Below are positions 57,493 to 64,000 of a stretch of DNA of 64,000 nt, one piece after another. Where the stretch lies: the IMG/VR virus record IMGVR_UViG_3300030503_000573, positions 1 through 64,000 of that record; one strand, given 5' to 3'. This DNA is from a virus. Each line of letters starts with the position of its first letter. Position 1 is the stretch's first letter. The position numbers and the translations under genes were made by a program. The notes beneath the pieces are model-generated. The model did no database searches, was not told the origin of the DNA, and saw only the letters and a program-made list of their open reading frames with translations.

Positions 57493-58418
57493 TGGCCGAC
57501 CACGGCACATACCGCGCCTACGTCGAGCGCCGGTTCCGGCAGTCCACGCTCGACCTCATCGGCAAGATCAACGAGGTGATCGCCGAGTACGAGCCCCAGG
57601 GCTTCTCGCTAACGGTGCGCCAGATGCACTACCAGTTCGTGAGCCGGGGCTGGCTGCCCAACAGCGACAAGACGTACAAGAGCATCCAGGGGGCCATCTC
57701 TGATGGCCGGCTCGCGGGCCTCATCAGCTGGACGGCCATCGAGGACCGGGGCCGCAACCTGATGGGCCTCAACCACGTCTCGGGCCCAGGCGAGGCGGTC
57801 GCCCAGGCGGCCCGCAACTTCCGCCTGGACCTGTGGAGCGACCAGGAGTGGCGGCCCGAGGTGTGGGTGGAGAAGCAGGCGCTGGAGGGCGTCATCGGCT
57901 CGATCTGCAACGAGCTGCGCGTGGACTTCTACGCGTGCAAGGGCTACAACTCACAAAGCATGCAGTGGGAGGCCGGCCAGCGCTTCGCGACCCGGGTGCA
58001 CCGGGGGCAGCGCCCCATCGTGTTCCACCTGGGCGACCACGACCCGTCCGGCCTCGACATGACGCGCGACAACCGCGAGCGGCTGGCGCTGTTCGCCGGG
58101 GTGCCGGTGTACGTCCAGAGGCTGGCGCTGAACCTAGACCAGATTGACCGCTACGACCCGCCGCCGAACTACGCCAAGACGACCGACAGCCGAATCGAGG
58201 ACTACAAGGCGATGATGGACGCGGCCGGCCGGGACCACACCGAGAGCTGGGAACTCGACGCCCTCGACCCCCGCACCATCCGCAACCTGATCAAGGACGC
58301 CGTCGGCCGCCTGCGCGACGAGGCGAAGTGGGAGGCCCGGCTGGCGCAGGAGGTTGCCGACCGCGAGGCGCTGGAGGACGTGATTGACATGATGGGCGGC
58401 GGAGGTGGTGATGGCTGA
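57492..58418 (+). CDS. Topo VI A/Spo11-like TOPRIM protein (308 aa)
   Basis: N-terminal winged-helix (5Y-CAP-like) region LTVRQMHYQFVSRGWLPNSD, in which the Tyr of RQMHYQ falls where the catalytic Tyr sits in Topo VI A/Spo11. TOPRIM core: PEVWVEKQALEGVIGSI (catalytic Glu) and IVFHLGDHDPSGLDMTRD (D-x-D). Single-subunit size resembles phage and mobile-element mini-A proteins. It could make or manage double-strand DNA breaks. A GHKL ATPase gene lies 2.4 kb downstream in the next promoter unit. Confidence 0.75.
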   Translation: MADHGTYRAYVERRFRQSTLDLIGKINEVIAEYEPQGFSLTVRQMHYQFVSRGWLPNSDKTYKSIQGAISDGRLAGLISWTAIEDRGRNLMGLNHVSGPGEAVAQAARNFRLDLWSDQEWRPEVWVEKQALEGVIGSICNELRVDFYACKGYNSQSMQWEAGQRFATRVHRGQRPIVFHLGDHDPSGLDMTRDNRERLALFAGVPVYVQRLALNLDQIDRYDPPPNYAKTTDSRIEDYKAMMDAAGRDHTESWELDALDPRTIRNLIKDAVGRLRDEAKWEARLAQEVADREALEDVIDMMGGGGGDG

Positions 58419-58653
58419 CCGCATCCCGGTCCGCCGCGTCGGCCTCAAGTACGACCCGGCCGGGGCTCCGCACGTCCACGCCGAGGCCGAGGGCCCAGAC
58501 GGCGAGACCTACCTGTGGGAGCTGCGCGAGCCGCCCGGGGCGCATCCGGAGCTGATCAGGCGGGCGTTCCACGCCGCGTGCCAGGCCGGCTCGATAGACC
58601 CAGAGCGGTGGGTTCGGCGCGAGCGGGTGGCTTCAGGCCAAAACAGCGCTTGA
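58411..58653 (+). CDS. Hypothetical small protein (80 aa)
   Basis: ATG 58411 with GGAGGTGGTG upstream, overlapping the TOPRIM gene by 8 nt. Sequence YDPAGAPHVHAEAEGPDGET and LIRRAFHAACQAGSIDPERW. Its end runs into promoter copy 3. No family recognised. Confidence 0.5.
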   Translation: MADRIPVRRVGLKYDPAGAPHVHAEAEGPDGETYLWELREPPGAHPELIRRAFHAACQAGSIDPERWVRRERVASGQNSA

Positions 58654-58714
58654 CTTACCCACTGAGAGCCACTAGCTAGGGGGTGGGCGCGAGCTGTGCT
58701 CACATCATAAGGAG
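58650..58714 (+). promoter_or_regulatory. Repeated phage promoter-leader block, copy 3
   Basis: TTGACT (58650-58655), 17 nt spacer TACCCACTGAGAGCCAC, TAGCTA (58673-58678), GGGCGCGAG at 58685 and CATAAGGAG ending at 58714, 9 nt before the helicase ATG. The -35 overlaps the last codons of the preceding gene. Confidence 0.75.
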
Positions 58715-58723
58715 AACCCGAGA

Positions 58724-60235
58724 ATGACCCCGACAGCCCAGCAGGCCACCTACGTCGAGGCGCTCCTGACGACCTCGAACCACACCGCCCTCATCGCCCG
58801 CGCCGGCTGCGGCAAGACCTCGACAATCCTGCTGGGCGTCCAGGCCATTCTGAAGGCCACGCCCCGCGCGGAGATCGTCGTCGCCGCCTACAACAAGGCC
58901 ATCGCCGACGAGGTCGGTGAGAAGCTCAAGGTGATGGGCCTGACCGACTGGCGCCAGGTCCAGGCGTCCACGATGCACTCGCTGGGCTTCGGCCTGCTGC
59001 GGTTCGCCTTCAAGCCTACCATCGACGACAAGAAGGTGCGCAAGCTGGTGGACCAGCGCAACGATGACATCTCGGCCCAGTACTCCACGCAGATCATCTC
59101 GCTGGTGGGCTACGCCAAGCAGGCCGGCGTCGGCTTCTTCCCGGACAGCCCCATCGGCAACGTCCAGGTCTGGCACGACCTCGCCGATCACTTCGACGTC
59201 AACGGGCTCGACGACACGAGCGAGGCCGACGCGGTGGTGGAGGCGGCCCAGGCGGTCTACCGCGCCTCGCTGGCCCAGACCGACATCATCGACTTCGACG
59301 ACATGATCCTGTTCCCGCTGATCAAGAACATGCGCGTCCGCTTCGGCAAGGACCACATCTTCCTCGACGAGGCGCAGGACGCCTCCCGCGTGCGCCAGGC
59401 GCTCGCCCGCAAGTTCCTCAAGCCCGGCGGCCGGCTCCACGTCGTCGGCGACGACCGCCAGGCGATCTACGGCTTCTCAGGAGCCGACGCCGCCGCGCTC
59501 GACAACCTGGTGCGCGAGATGGGCTGCGCGGTCTACCCGCTGAACGTCACGTGGCGCTGCCCCAAGGCCGTGGTGGCCCTGGCCCAGACCATCGTGCCGG
59601 ACATCGAGGCAGCCCCGAGCGCGCCGGAGGGAGAGGTGTCCAGCGTGAGCGGGAAGGAGGCAATTGACGCCCTCGTCGCCGGCCTCGGCCCGACCGACGC
59701 CGTGCTGTGCCGCAACACCGCGCCCCTCATCGAGCTGGCCTTCCGCCTGATCCGCCAGGGGAAGCCTTGCAAGGTCGAAGGTCGGGCCATAGGCGACGGC
59801 CTCATCAACCTGGCCCAGCGGTGGAAGGTCAAGACCATCGACGCCTTCCTGGGCCGCCTGGAGGCATACCAGGACCGCGAGATGCAGAAGGCGCTAGCGA
59901 AGGGGAGCGAGGCCAAGGCTCAGGAGGTCGAGGACCGCTGTGAGACCCTGCGCACCATTGCCCAGGCCTGTGTTTCAGCCAACAAGACTCAGGTGAGCGA
60001 CATCGTCGCCTACATCAACGAACTCTTTGCCGACGGCGCGACGGGCGTGACGGTGCTGGCCACGGCGCACCGCTCAAAGGGTCGCGAGTGGCCCCGGGTG
60101 GTGCTGTGGGGCAACAACAGGTACGCCCCGAGCCGGGCTGCCAAGCAGGCCTGGCAGCAGTCTCAGGAGCAGAATCTCATCTACGTGATGTTCACGAGGG
60201 CGCAGAGGGAGCTGGTCTTTGTTGACCTTCCCTAG
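58724..60235 (+). CDS. UvrD/PcrA-like SF1A helicase (503 aa)
   Basis: Motif I LIARAGCGKTSTIL, motif Ia VVAAYNKAIADE, motif II HIFLDEAQDAS, motif III VVGDDRQAIYGFSGAD, motif IV NVTWRCPKAVV, motif V ATAHRSKGREWPRVVLWG and motif VI YVMFTRAQRELVFVD. Length is short for UvrD, as in phage variants lacking extended 1B/2B insertions. Likely 3'-5' helicase in replication or repair. First gene of the third promoter unit. Confidence 0.9.
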   Translation: MTPTAQQATYVEALLTTSNHTALIARAGCGKTSTILLGVQAILKATPRAEIVVAAYNKAIADEVGEKLKVMGLTDWRQVQASTMHSLGFGLLRFAFKPTIDDKKVRKLVDQRNDDISAQYSTQIISLVGYAKQAGVGFFPDSPIGNVQVWHDLADHFDVNGLDDTSEADAVVEAAQAVYRASLAQTDIIDFDDMILFPLIKNMRVRFGKDHIFLDEAQDASRVRQALARKFLKPGGRLHVVGDDRQAIYGFSGADAAALDNLVREMGCAVYPLNVTWRCPKAVVALAQTIVPDIEAAPSAPEGEVSSVSGKEAIDALVAGLGPTDAVLCRNTAPLIELAFRLIRQGKPCKVEGRAIGDGLINLAQRWKVKTIDAFLGRLEAYQDREMQKALAKGSEAKAQEVEDRCETLRTIAQACVSANKTQVSDIVAYINELFADGATGVTVLATAHRSKGREWPRVVLWGNNRYAPSRAAKQAWQQSQEQNLIYVMFTRAQRELVFVDLP

Positions 60236-60794
60236 GCCCTTTGAGGCCCTCCCTTCTGGCTGCGTCGCCTGCTTCAAGATGCTGCCGCGAGGGGAGCGCG
60301 TTGCCGAGCCGCCGGCGCTCAACTTCGAGAAGTTCGACCTCACCTACGAAGGCGAGCGCTGGCGCGCGAGTCGGCTGTCGTTCTACCTCAACAAACACCC
60401 CATTCCGCGCGCCCCGCCCCGGGGCGGGGACCAGTTCGTGCTCCACACCTGCGACAACGACTGGTGCATCAACCACGACCACCTGTACCTCGGAACGATA
60501 CAGCAGAACACCAAGGACAAGTTCGAGCGCCACCCGACCATCAGGCAGATTCTCTCCAAGAGCGCCAGCTGGAAGGGTCGCTCAGAAGAGTCCAAGGCGG
60601 CGTCTCTGAGCGGCCTGTACGGCCAGCCCGGGAAGCCTTCCTACGAGAGGTCTCAGGAGAGCCGGGCGCGCTCGGCCAACTCCAAGCGAAGAGACTGGAA
60701 CAGCCTCACCCCTGAGAAGCGAGCCGAGCGCGGCCGGAAGATCGCTGAGGGTATACGAAGGGCCCGCGCCAGATACGTCGACGAACCCACTTAA
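60219..60794 (+). CDS. HNH endonuclease, homing type (191 aa)
   Basis: Probable TTG start at 60219 overlaps the helicase stop by 17 nt. HNH core: RASRLSFYLNKHPIP, then FVLHTCDNDWCINHDHLYLG with H-x-C-D-N-x-x-C-x-N-x-x-H-L, followed by TIQQNTKDKFERHP. The C-terminal half is Lys/Arg/Ser-rich with DNA-binding character. Third HNH gene in the window, placed between two conserved genes as homing endonucleases are. Confidence 0.7.
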   Translation: MLTFPRPFEALPSGCVACFKMLPRGERVAEPPALNFEKFDLTYEGERWRASRLSFYLNKHPIPRAPPRGGDQFVLHTCDNDWCINHDHLYLGTIQQNTKDKFERHPTIRQILSKSASWKGRSEESKAASLSGLYGQPGKPSYERSQESRARSANSKRRDWNSLTPEKRAERGRKIAEGIRRARARYVDEPT

Positions 60795-60811
60795 CAGAAG
60801 GAACCAACGCA

Positions 60812-62059
60812 ATGCCCGACGTCGTCAGCTTCGTGAACCGTGGCCTCGTACCCTGGGAGGCCATCACCACCATGGGCATCTCGGTCAAGGAGGTCGAGAA
60901 CCCCATCGGGTTCTTCGGCACCGGGCTCAAGTACGCCATCGCCTCGCTGCTGCGCACCGGCCAACAGGTGACCATCTGGCGTGGCCTAGAGCGCGCCGAC
61001 TTCTCCGTCCAGGTCGACCTGGTGCGGGGGAAGGAGTTCTCCTTTGTGTGCATGGCGGTCGACGGTGGCGACCCGTGGCGGCTCGGCTTCACGACCCTTC
61101 TGGGCCAGACCTGGGAGCCGTGGATGGTCTTCCGGGAGCTCTACTCCAACATGCTCGACGAGGGCGGTTCGATGCACTGGGGGCGGCCGGAGCCGGCCGA
61201 GGGCCACACAGTCATCACCGTCAGGGGCACCGAGTTCGCTGACGCCGCTACGCGCCGTGACGAGATTTTCCTCCAGAGCACCCCGCTGTTCGCGACCTCC
61301 ATGACGGAGATACACCCGCCCGGGAGGAGCCCCACCGCAGTGTTCTACCGGGGCGTTAAGATTCACAACCTGCAGAACCCAGGGGTGTTCACCTACAACA
61401 TCTTGACCAAGATGGAGCTGACCGAGGACCGCACCTTGAAGTGGGTCTACTATGCTGACAGCTGGATAATGAACACCCTGTCCCAGTGCGAAGACGCTGG
61501 GATACTAGAGGCCGCACTGGTCGGTCGCAACGAGAACCTGGAGGCCAAGAACAACTACACCCCCGCCTCTGTGACCGATGCCTGGGCAGACATCATCATG
61601 GACCTGACCGAGCGCCGGGGCCGGGCCAACGTCGCGGTCTGGGCCGTCGTCGCGGCCGAGTCACACCTCCACCGGGCGGCCCGCGTCAAGGCGGCGCAGC
61701 TGACCGCCCAGGAGAAGGCCATGCTCGCCGACACCCTGGGCTTCCTGCGGTCGGTGGGGGTCGACGTCACGGCCCCGGTCGTCGTCACCGAGAGCCTCGG
61801 GCGCGGGGTCACCGGGCTCGCCGTCAGGGGCACCATCTACCTGAGCCGCATCGCCCTCGTCAACGGACCCGACTACCTGGCGGGCACCATACTGGAGGAG
61901 CACCTCCACCTGACCCACGACTTCGAGGACGAGACACGCCCATTCCAAGACTTCCTGATCAACTTCGTGATCCAGCTGCTGCGCGGGCGGGCGGCCGAGG
62001 TTGCCCTGGCCCAGAAGAAGGAGGTCACGGCCCCAGCCGTCGAGCAGTTCCCCTTCTGA
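60812..62059 (+). CDS. GHKL-type ATPase-like protein (415 aa)
   Basis: N-terminal segment VVSFVNRGLVPWEAITTMGI, SVKEVENPIGFFGTGLKYAI; then FRELYSNMLDEGG, which fits the GHKL N-box (E-x-x-x-N-x-x-D-E). Phage proteins with this pattern are annotated as ATP-binding proteins of unknown role. The C-terminal ~100 residues form another domain with LAGTILEEHLHLTHDFEDET. Ends FPF. Last plus-strand gene before the terminator. Could pair with the Topo VI A-like protein; inference. Confidence 0.65.
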   Translation: MPDVVSFVNRGLVPWEAITTMGISVKEVENPIGFFGTGLKYAIASLLRTGQQVTIWRGLERADFSVQVDLVRGKEFSFVCMAVDGGDPWRLGFTTLLGQTWEPWMVFRELYSNMLDEGGSMHWGRPEPAEGHTVITVRGTEFADAATRRDEIFLQSTPLFATSMTEIHPPGRSPTAVFYRGVKIHNLQNPGVFTYNILTKMELTEDRTLKWVYYADSWIMNTLSQCEDAGILEAALVGRNENLEAKNNYTPASVTDAWADIIMDLTERRGRANVAVWAVVAAESHLHRAARVKAAQLTAQEKAMLADTLGFLRSVGVDVTAPVVVTESLGRGVTGLAVRGTIYLSRIALVNGPDYLAGTILEEHLHLTHDFEDETRPFQDFLINFVIQLLRGRAAEVALAQKKEVTAPAVEQFPF

Positions 62060-62139
62060 GCCCCACCGCGCAGGAGGAGGCACCGTAGGGCTGGCCCGCT
62101 GCCACGCAGCTGTAGGTCTGTATGGCGCCGGGGACGAAA

Positions 62140-62169
62140 AAGGCCCGGAGGGCTTCCCCTCCGGGCCTT
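62140..62169. terminator. Bidirectional intrinsic terminator
   Basis: 13 bp perfect stem (AAGGCCCGGAGGG / CCCTCCGGGCCTT) with 4 nt loop CTTC, an A-run before it (from 62136) and CTTCTT after it. Lies between convergent plus-strand early genes and the minus-strand lysis cassette, so it can stop both transcripts. Confidence 0.9.
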
Positions 62170-62197
62170 CTTGCCGAGCGGCGATGTAGGCGTCAGG

Positions 62198-62422
62198 CTA
62201 GGCGGGCTCGCCTCCCGCTCCAGCGCCAGCGGCCTGGAGCGCCGCGAGGGCCCCCGCCATCTGGGTGTTGAGCGCGGCCCACTGGGCGGCGGTCGGGTCG
62301 GTTCCGCCCGAGATGACGGCCTGGACCTCGGCGATGAGGGCCTTGACGGAGGCCACGTCACCGAGGATCGAGGGGATCAGCTGGAGCGCCGCGAGGACGA
62401 ACTGGAGGGCTGAGGGGCTCAA
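62198..62422 (-). CDS. Small Ala-rich helical protein (74 aa)
   Basis: TTG start at 62422, one base after the previous stop. N-terminus SALQFVLAALQLIPSILGDV has amphipathic/hydrophobic character, followed by AQWAALNTQMAGALAALQAA. Last gene of the lysis cassette. Possible pinholin- or lysis-associated peptide, or virion part; undetermined. Confidence 0.5.
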   Translation of the reverse strand: MSPSALQFVLAALQLIPSILGDVASVKALIAEVQAVISGGTDPTAAQWAALNTQMAGALAALQAAGAGAGGEPA

Positions 62423-62423
62423 G

Positions 62424-62783
62424 TCACTTCACCTTCACGGTTGACGTGTCGGCCTGGAGGGCTGACACGGCGGCCTTGGCCGCTGCTACGGCCGCCGCGA
62501 TCTGCGCGGCGGTCCCCTTGGCCGTGACGACGCCCTGCGCGGTGAGCACCGCAGAGGATGCCGCCTGGGCGTCGGTGATCATCTTGGAGACGACCGCCGG
62601 GTTCGAACACAGCGAAGCCCCGGTGGAGCACGCCGGCAGGCCGGCGTAGGTCGTCGCCACCTGGATGGCGCCCGTCAACGCCGCCTCTGTGGCGTAGAGG
62701 GTCTGGGCGGGGTCCGAGCCAGTCATGCTCGCGCACCCCGCCAGCGCCAGGGCGCATGCCCCGGCGGCGAGCGCCGCCCTCAA
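62424..62783 (-). CDS. Lipoprotein in lysis cassette (119 aa)
   Basis: TTG at 62783 overlaps the previous stop (TTGA). Lipoprotein signal RAALAAGACALALAGC with lipobox LALAGC near residue 18; mature part is Ala/Thr-rich helix with one Cys pair (LPACSTGASLCSNP). Its position next to endolysin and holin-like genes makes an outer-membrane disruption role (o-spanin-like) possible, though no typical Pro-rich spanin sequence is seen. Confidence 0.6.
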   Translation of the reverse strand: MRAALAAGACALALAGCASMTGSDPAQTLYATEAALTGAIQVATTYAGLPACSTGASLCSNPAVVSKMITDAQAASSAVLTAQGVVTAKGTAAQIAAAVAAAKAAVSALQADTSTVKVK

Positions 62784-63079
62784 GCGGGCACGCTGATCTT
62801 GGCGGCGGTGTACTTGGAGATGGTGGCGTAGGCCGCCGCCTGCACCTCGGCCGCCTTGGCGTCGAGGAAGGCGTTCCACTCTGGCACCAGCTCGGGCGCG
62901 ATGGTCGGCGCAGCCGTGTCAACGACGGCGTCAGTGGCCTTCTGGACCAGCTTCTCGCCGTCGGTGATGGCCTCGTTGGCGATGCCCGTCTCGGTGCCCG
63001 GGGGCAGCGAGTCCAGGAAGCCGGCGAGCTTGGCCTTGATGGCGGCCCAGTCGTCAGCGAGTTCTTGTTGGAGCGGCAC
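62780..63079 (-). CDS. Hypothetical helical protein, lysis cassette (99 aa)
   Basis: GTG 63079 with AGGAGG 6 nt upstream; the longer reading to 63574 is a shadow of the endolysin. Sequence WAAIKAKLAGFLDSLPPGTE, EKLVQKATDAVVDTAAPTIA and AFLDAKAAEVQAAAYATISK. No membrane helix. Unknown function; between holin candidate and lipoprotein. Confidence 0.55.
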   Translation of the reverse strand: MPLQQELADDWAAIKAKLAGFLDSLPPGTETGIANEAITDGEKLVQKATDAVVDTAAPTIAPELVPEWNAFLDAKAAEVQAAAYATISKYTAAKISVPA

Positions 63080-63123
63080 GGTGTCCTCCTGTGGGACGGG
63101 GCTGGGCTTGGTAGCAGCCGGGC

Positions 63124-63450
63124 TCAGCCCAGGGGCCGGCTGCTGGGCTGGGGGATTATAGGCCTGGAGGCGGCCTGGGCAAGGGGCCCGGTGGGGTTGT
63201 CGGCGATCTCGGCCATCTTTCCCTTGACGGCGACCGGGTCCAGGTTCTGGAGCAGCCACGCGATCACCAGCAGCCCGGCCGAGGTCGCCCAGGCGGCCTG
63301 GCTCGGGGGCACCACCTTGAGGTGGATGAGGATCGGCACGATTGTGGCCACGATGATGCGGGCGTTGGCGGCCACCCAGCTTCGGAAGAAGCCCGAGGTG
63401 ACGATGTTGAGGAACGTGGCCCAGAGCCACGCGAAGAACTTCTTGATCAC
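63124..63450 (-). CDS. Holin candidate (108 aa)
   Basis: GTG 63450 with GAGGGTG just upstream. N-terminus KKFFAWLWATFLNIVTSGFF, then two membrane segments (NARIIVATIVPILIHL and TSAGLLVIAWLLQNL) separated by a short loop with KVVPPSQAA, and a polar tail. Two helices plus position right after the endolysin fit a class II holin. No sequence family confirmed. Confidence 0.6.
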   Translation of the reverse strand: MIKKFFAWLWATFLNIVTSGFFRSWVAANARIIVATIVPILIHLKVVPPSQAAWATSAGLLVIAWLLQNLDPVAVKGKMAEIADNPTGPLAQAASRPIIPQPSSRPLG

Positions 63451-63482
63451 AGCGGCACCCTCGTGACGCGGGCCGGTTGGCC

Positions 63483-63995
63483 CTACTGGTTGTAGAAGAC
63501 GTGGGCCCACAGCGTGCAGGCCAGCTTGGCGCGGACGGCCCACACCGGAGCGGCAGGCACCCCGCTCGGGGCATAGTACAGCACGGTGGTGGGGCCGAAC
63601 CCGGTGCCGACCCCGGCGTCGCCGCGCCACGCCGGCCCGGGCTCGAAGCTCATCGGCCGCCCGGCGGCCCAGGCGCTCGCGTCGAGCGTGGCCTGGACGG
63701 CGCGCTCCCACACCCCGTCCTCGGCCTGGAACTGAGCCTGCAGCGCGACGGCGCGCGCCATCGCCGCGTCGGCGTCGAAGGCGACCTCGACGTACCGGCC
63801 GGACACCCAGTCGTCCCAGAAGCCGGAGAAGGCCCACTTGTGGAGCACGGTGCCCGCCATGGAACCGTCACTCTGGTAGTGGAGCCTCATGCGGTTGAGT
63901 ATCACGGCCGCGACGGCGGCCTGCCCCTCGGGCGGCTGGTTGGCCCCCTCGTCGGCGACCGCCGTGGCCCACAGCTCGGCGTCTGTGAGGGTCAC
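63483..63995 (-). CDS. Endolysin, SleB/CwlJ-type cell wall hydrolase (170 aa)
   Basis: Hydrolase_2 family: ELWATAVADEGANQPPEGQA, AVAAVILNRMRLHYQ with the catalytic Glu in the DEGAN/EG segment, and WAFSGFWDDWVSG, as in germination-type lytic transglycosylases used as endolysins by many alphaproteobacterial phages. GTG at 63995 is the best start inside the window, but the frame is still open to the right edge, so a longer N-terminus beyond 64000 cannot be excluded. Confidence 0.8.
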   Translation of the reverse strand: MTLTDAELWATAVADEGANQPPEGQAAVAAVILNRMRLHYQSDGSMAGTVLHKWAFSGFWDDWVSGRYVEVAFDADAAMARAVALQAQFQAEDGVWERAVQATLDASAWAAGRPMSFEPGPAWRGDAGVGTGFGPTTVLYYAPSGVPAAPVWAVRAKLACTLWAHVFYNQ

Positions 63996-64000
63996 CGGGG

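Noticed and set aside
1-64000. tRNA genes, CRISPR arrays, integrase, IS elements
   Set aside because: No cloverleaf-like conserved arms, no regularly spaced direct repeats, and no recombinase or transposase motifs noticed in any supported gene.

Overview
This 64 kb window is most of the genome of a tailed phage with a contractile tail (myovirus morphology). The tail sheath, tail tube, a tape measure with a lysozyme domain, the capsid, portal and large terminase genes are all recognisable. Genes are tightly packed with 1-4 nt ATGA/GTGA overlaps, GTG and TTG starts are common, and base composition is strongly GC-rich by eye. No integrase, tRNA, IS element or CRISPR array was seen. Host inference (moderate to weak): an alphaproteobacterium. 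This rests on the GC-rich sequence, a B12-dependent ribonucleotide reductase, a SleB-type endolysin and a phage-borne Flp pilin whose core resembles alphaproteobacterial Tad pilins.

Layout. (1) 1-22,933, minus strand: the late operon, read right to left. It starts with a NusG/RfaH-like factor, then terS, terL, portal, a MuF-like head protein, a NUDIX-DUF2213 fusion, scaffold-like protein, decoration protein, major capsid protein, neck genes, sheath, tube, tail chaperones with a textbook -1 frameshift site, tape measure, and baseplate genes running off the left edge. (2) 22,934-24,323: control region. It has a divergent promoter gap, a tandem winged-helix-like regulator, and about 550 bp of non-coding, partly AT-rich DNA with repeated GACTTA/CTTAAG motifs. 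(3) 24,324-62,059, plus strand: early/middle genes. They cover helicases (SNF2-like, RecD/Dda-like, UvrD-like), a family A DNA polymerase, an AEP primase-SF3 helicase, nucleases, three HNH genes, class II RNR, and a nucleotide and DNA-modification block. (4) 62,060-63,995: a strong bidirectional terminator, then a minus-strand lysis cassette (SleB endolysin, holin candidate, lipoprotein).

The most unusual part is 38.4-47.7 kb. It encodes an amidoligase, an FAD oxidoreductase, an aspartate 1-decarboxylase (PanD), a MazG-like pyrophosphohydrolase, two DNA-glycosylase-like proteins of the aGPT-Pplase/5-hmdU kinase-helical type, three tandem P-loop kinases, and a thymidylate-synthase homologue. 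A YfbR-like nucleotidase and a dCTP deaminase lie just downstream. Together these look like a thymidine hypermodification pathway: dUMP to hydroxymethyl-dUMP, incorporation, phosphorylation in DNA, then amine addition and amide tailoring. PanD suggests beta-alanine as a possible donor, which is inference. A 52-codon Flp-type prepilin gene sits inside the same block, with its own strong ribosome binding site and a downstream hairpin.

Three near-identical promoter-leader blocks (36,453; 55,190; 58,650) divide the plus-strand genes into transcription units. Eight copies of a CATAAGGAG leader precede selected genes. The last unit also carries a Topo VI A-like TOPRIM protein and a GHKL ATPase, a possible split topoisomerase-like pair.
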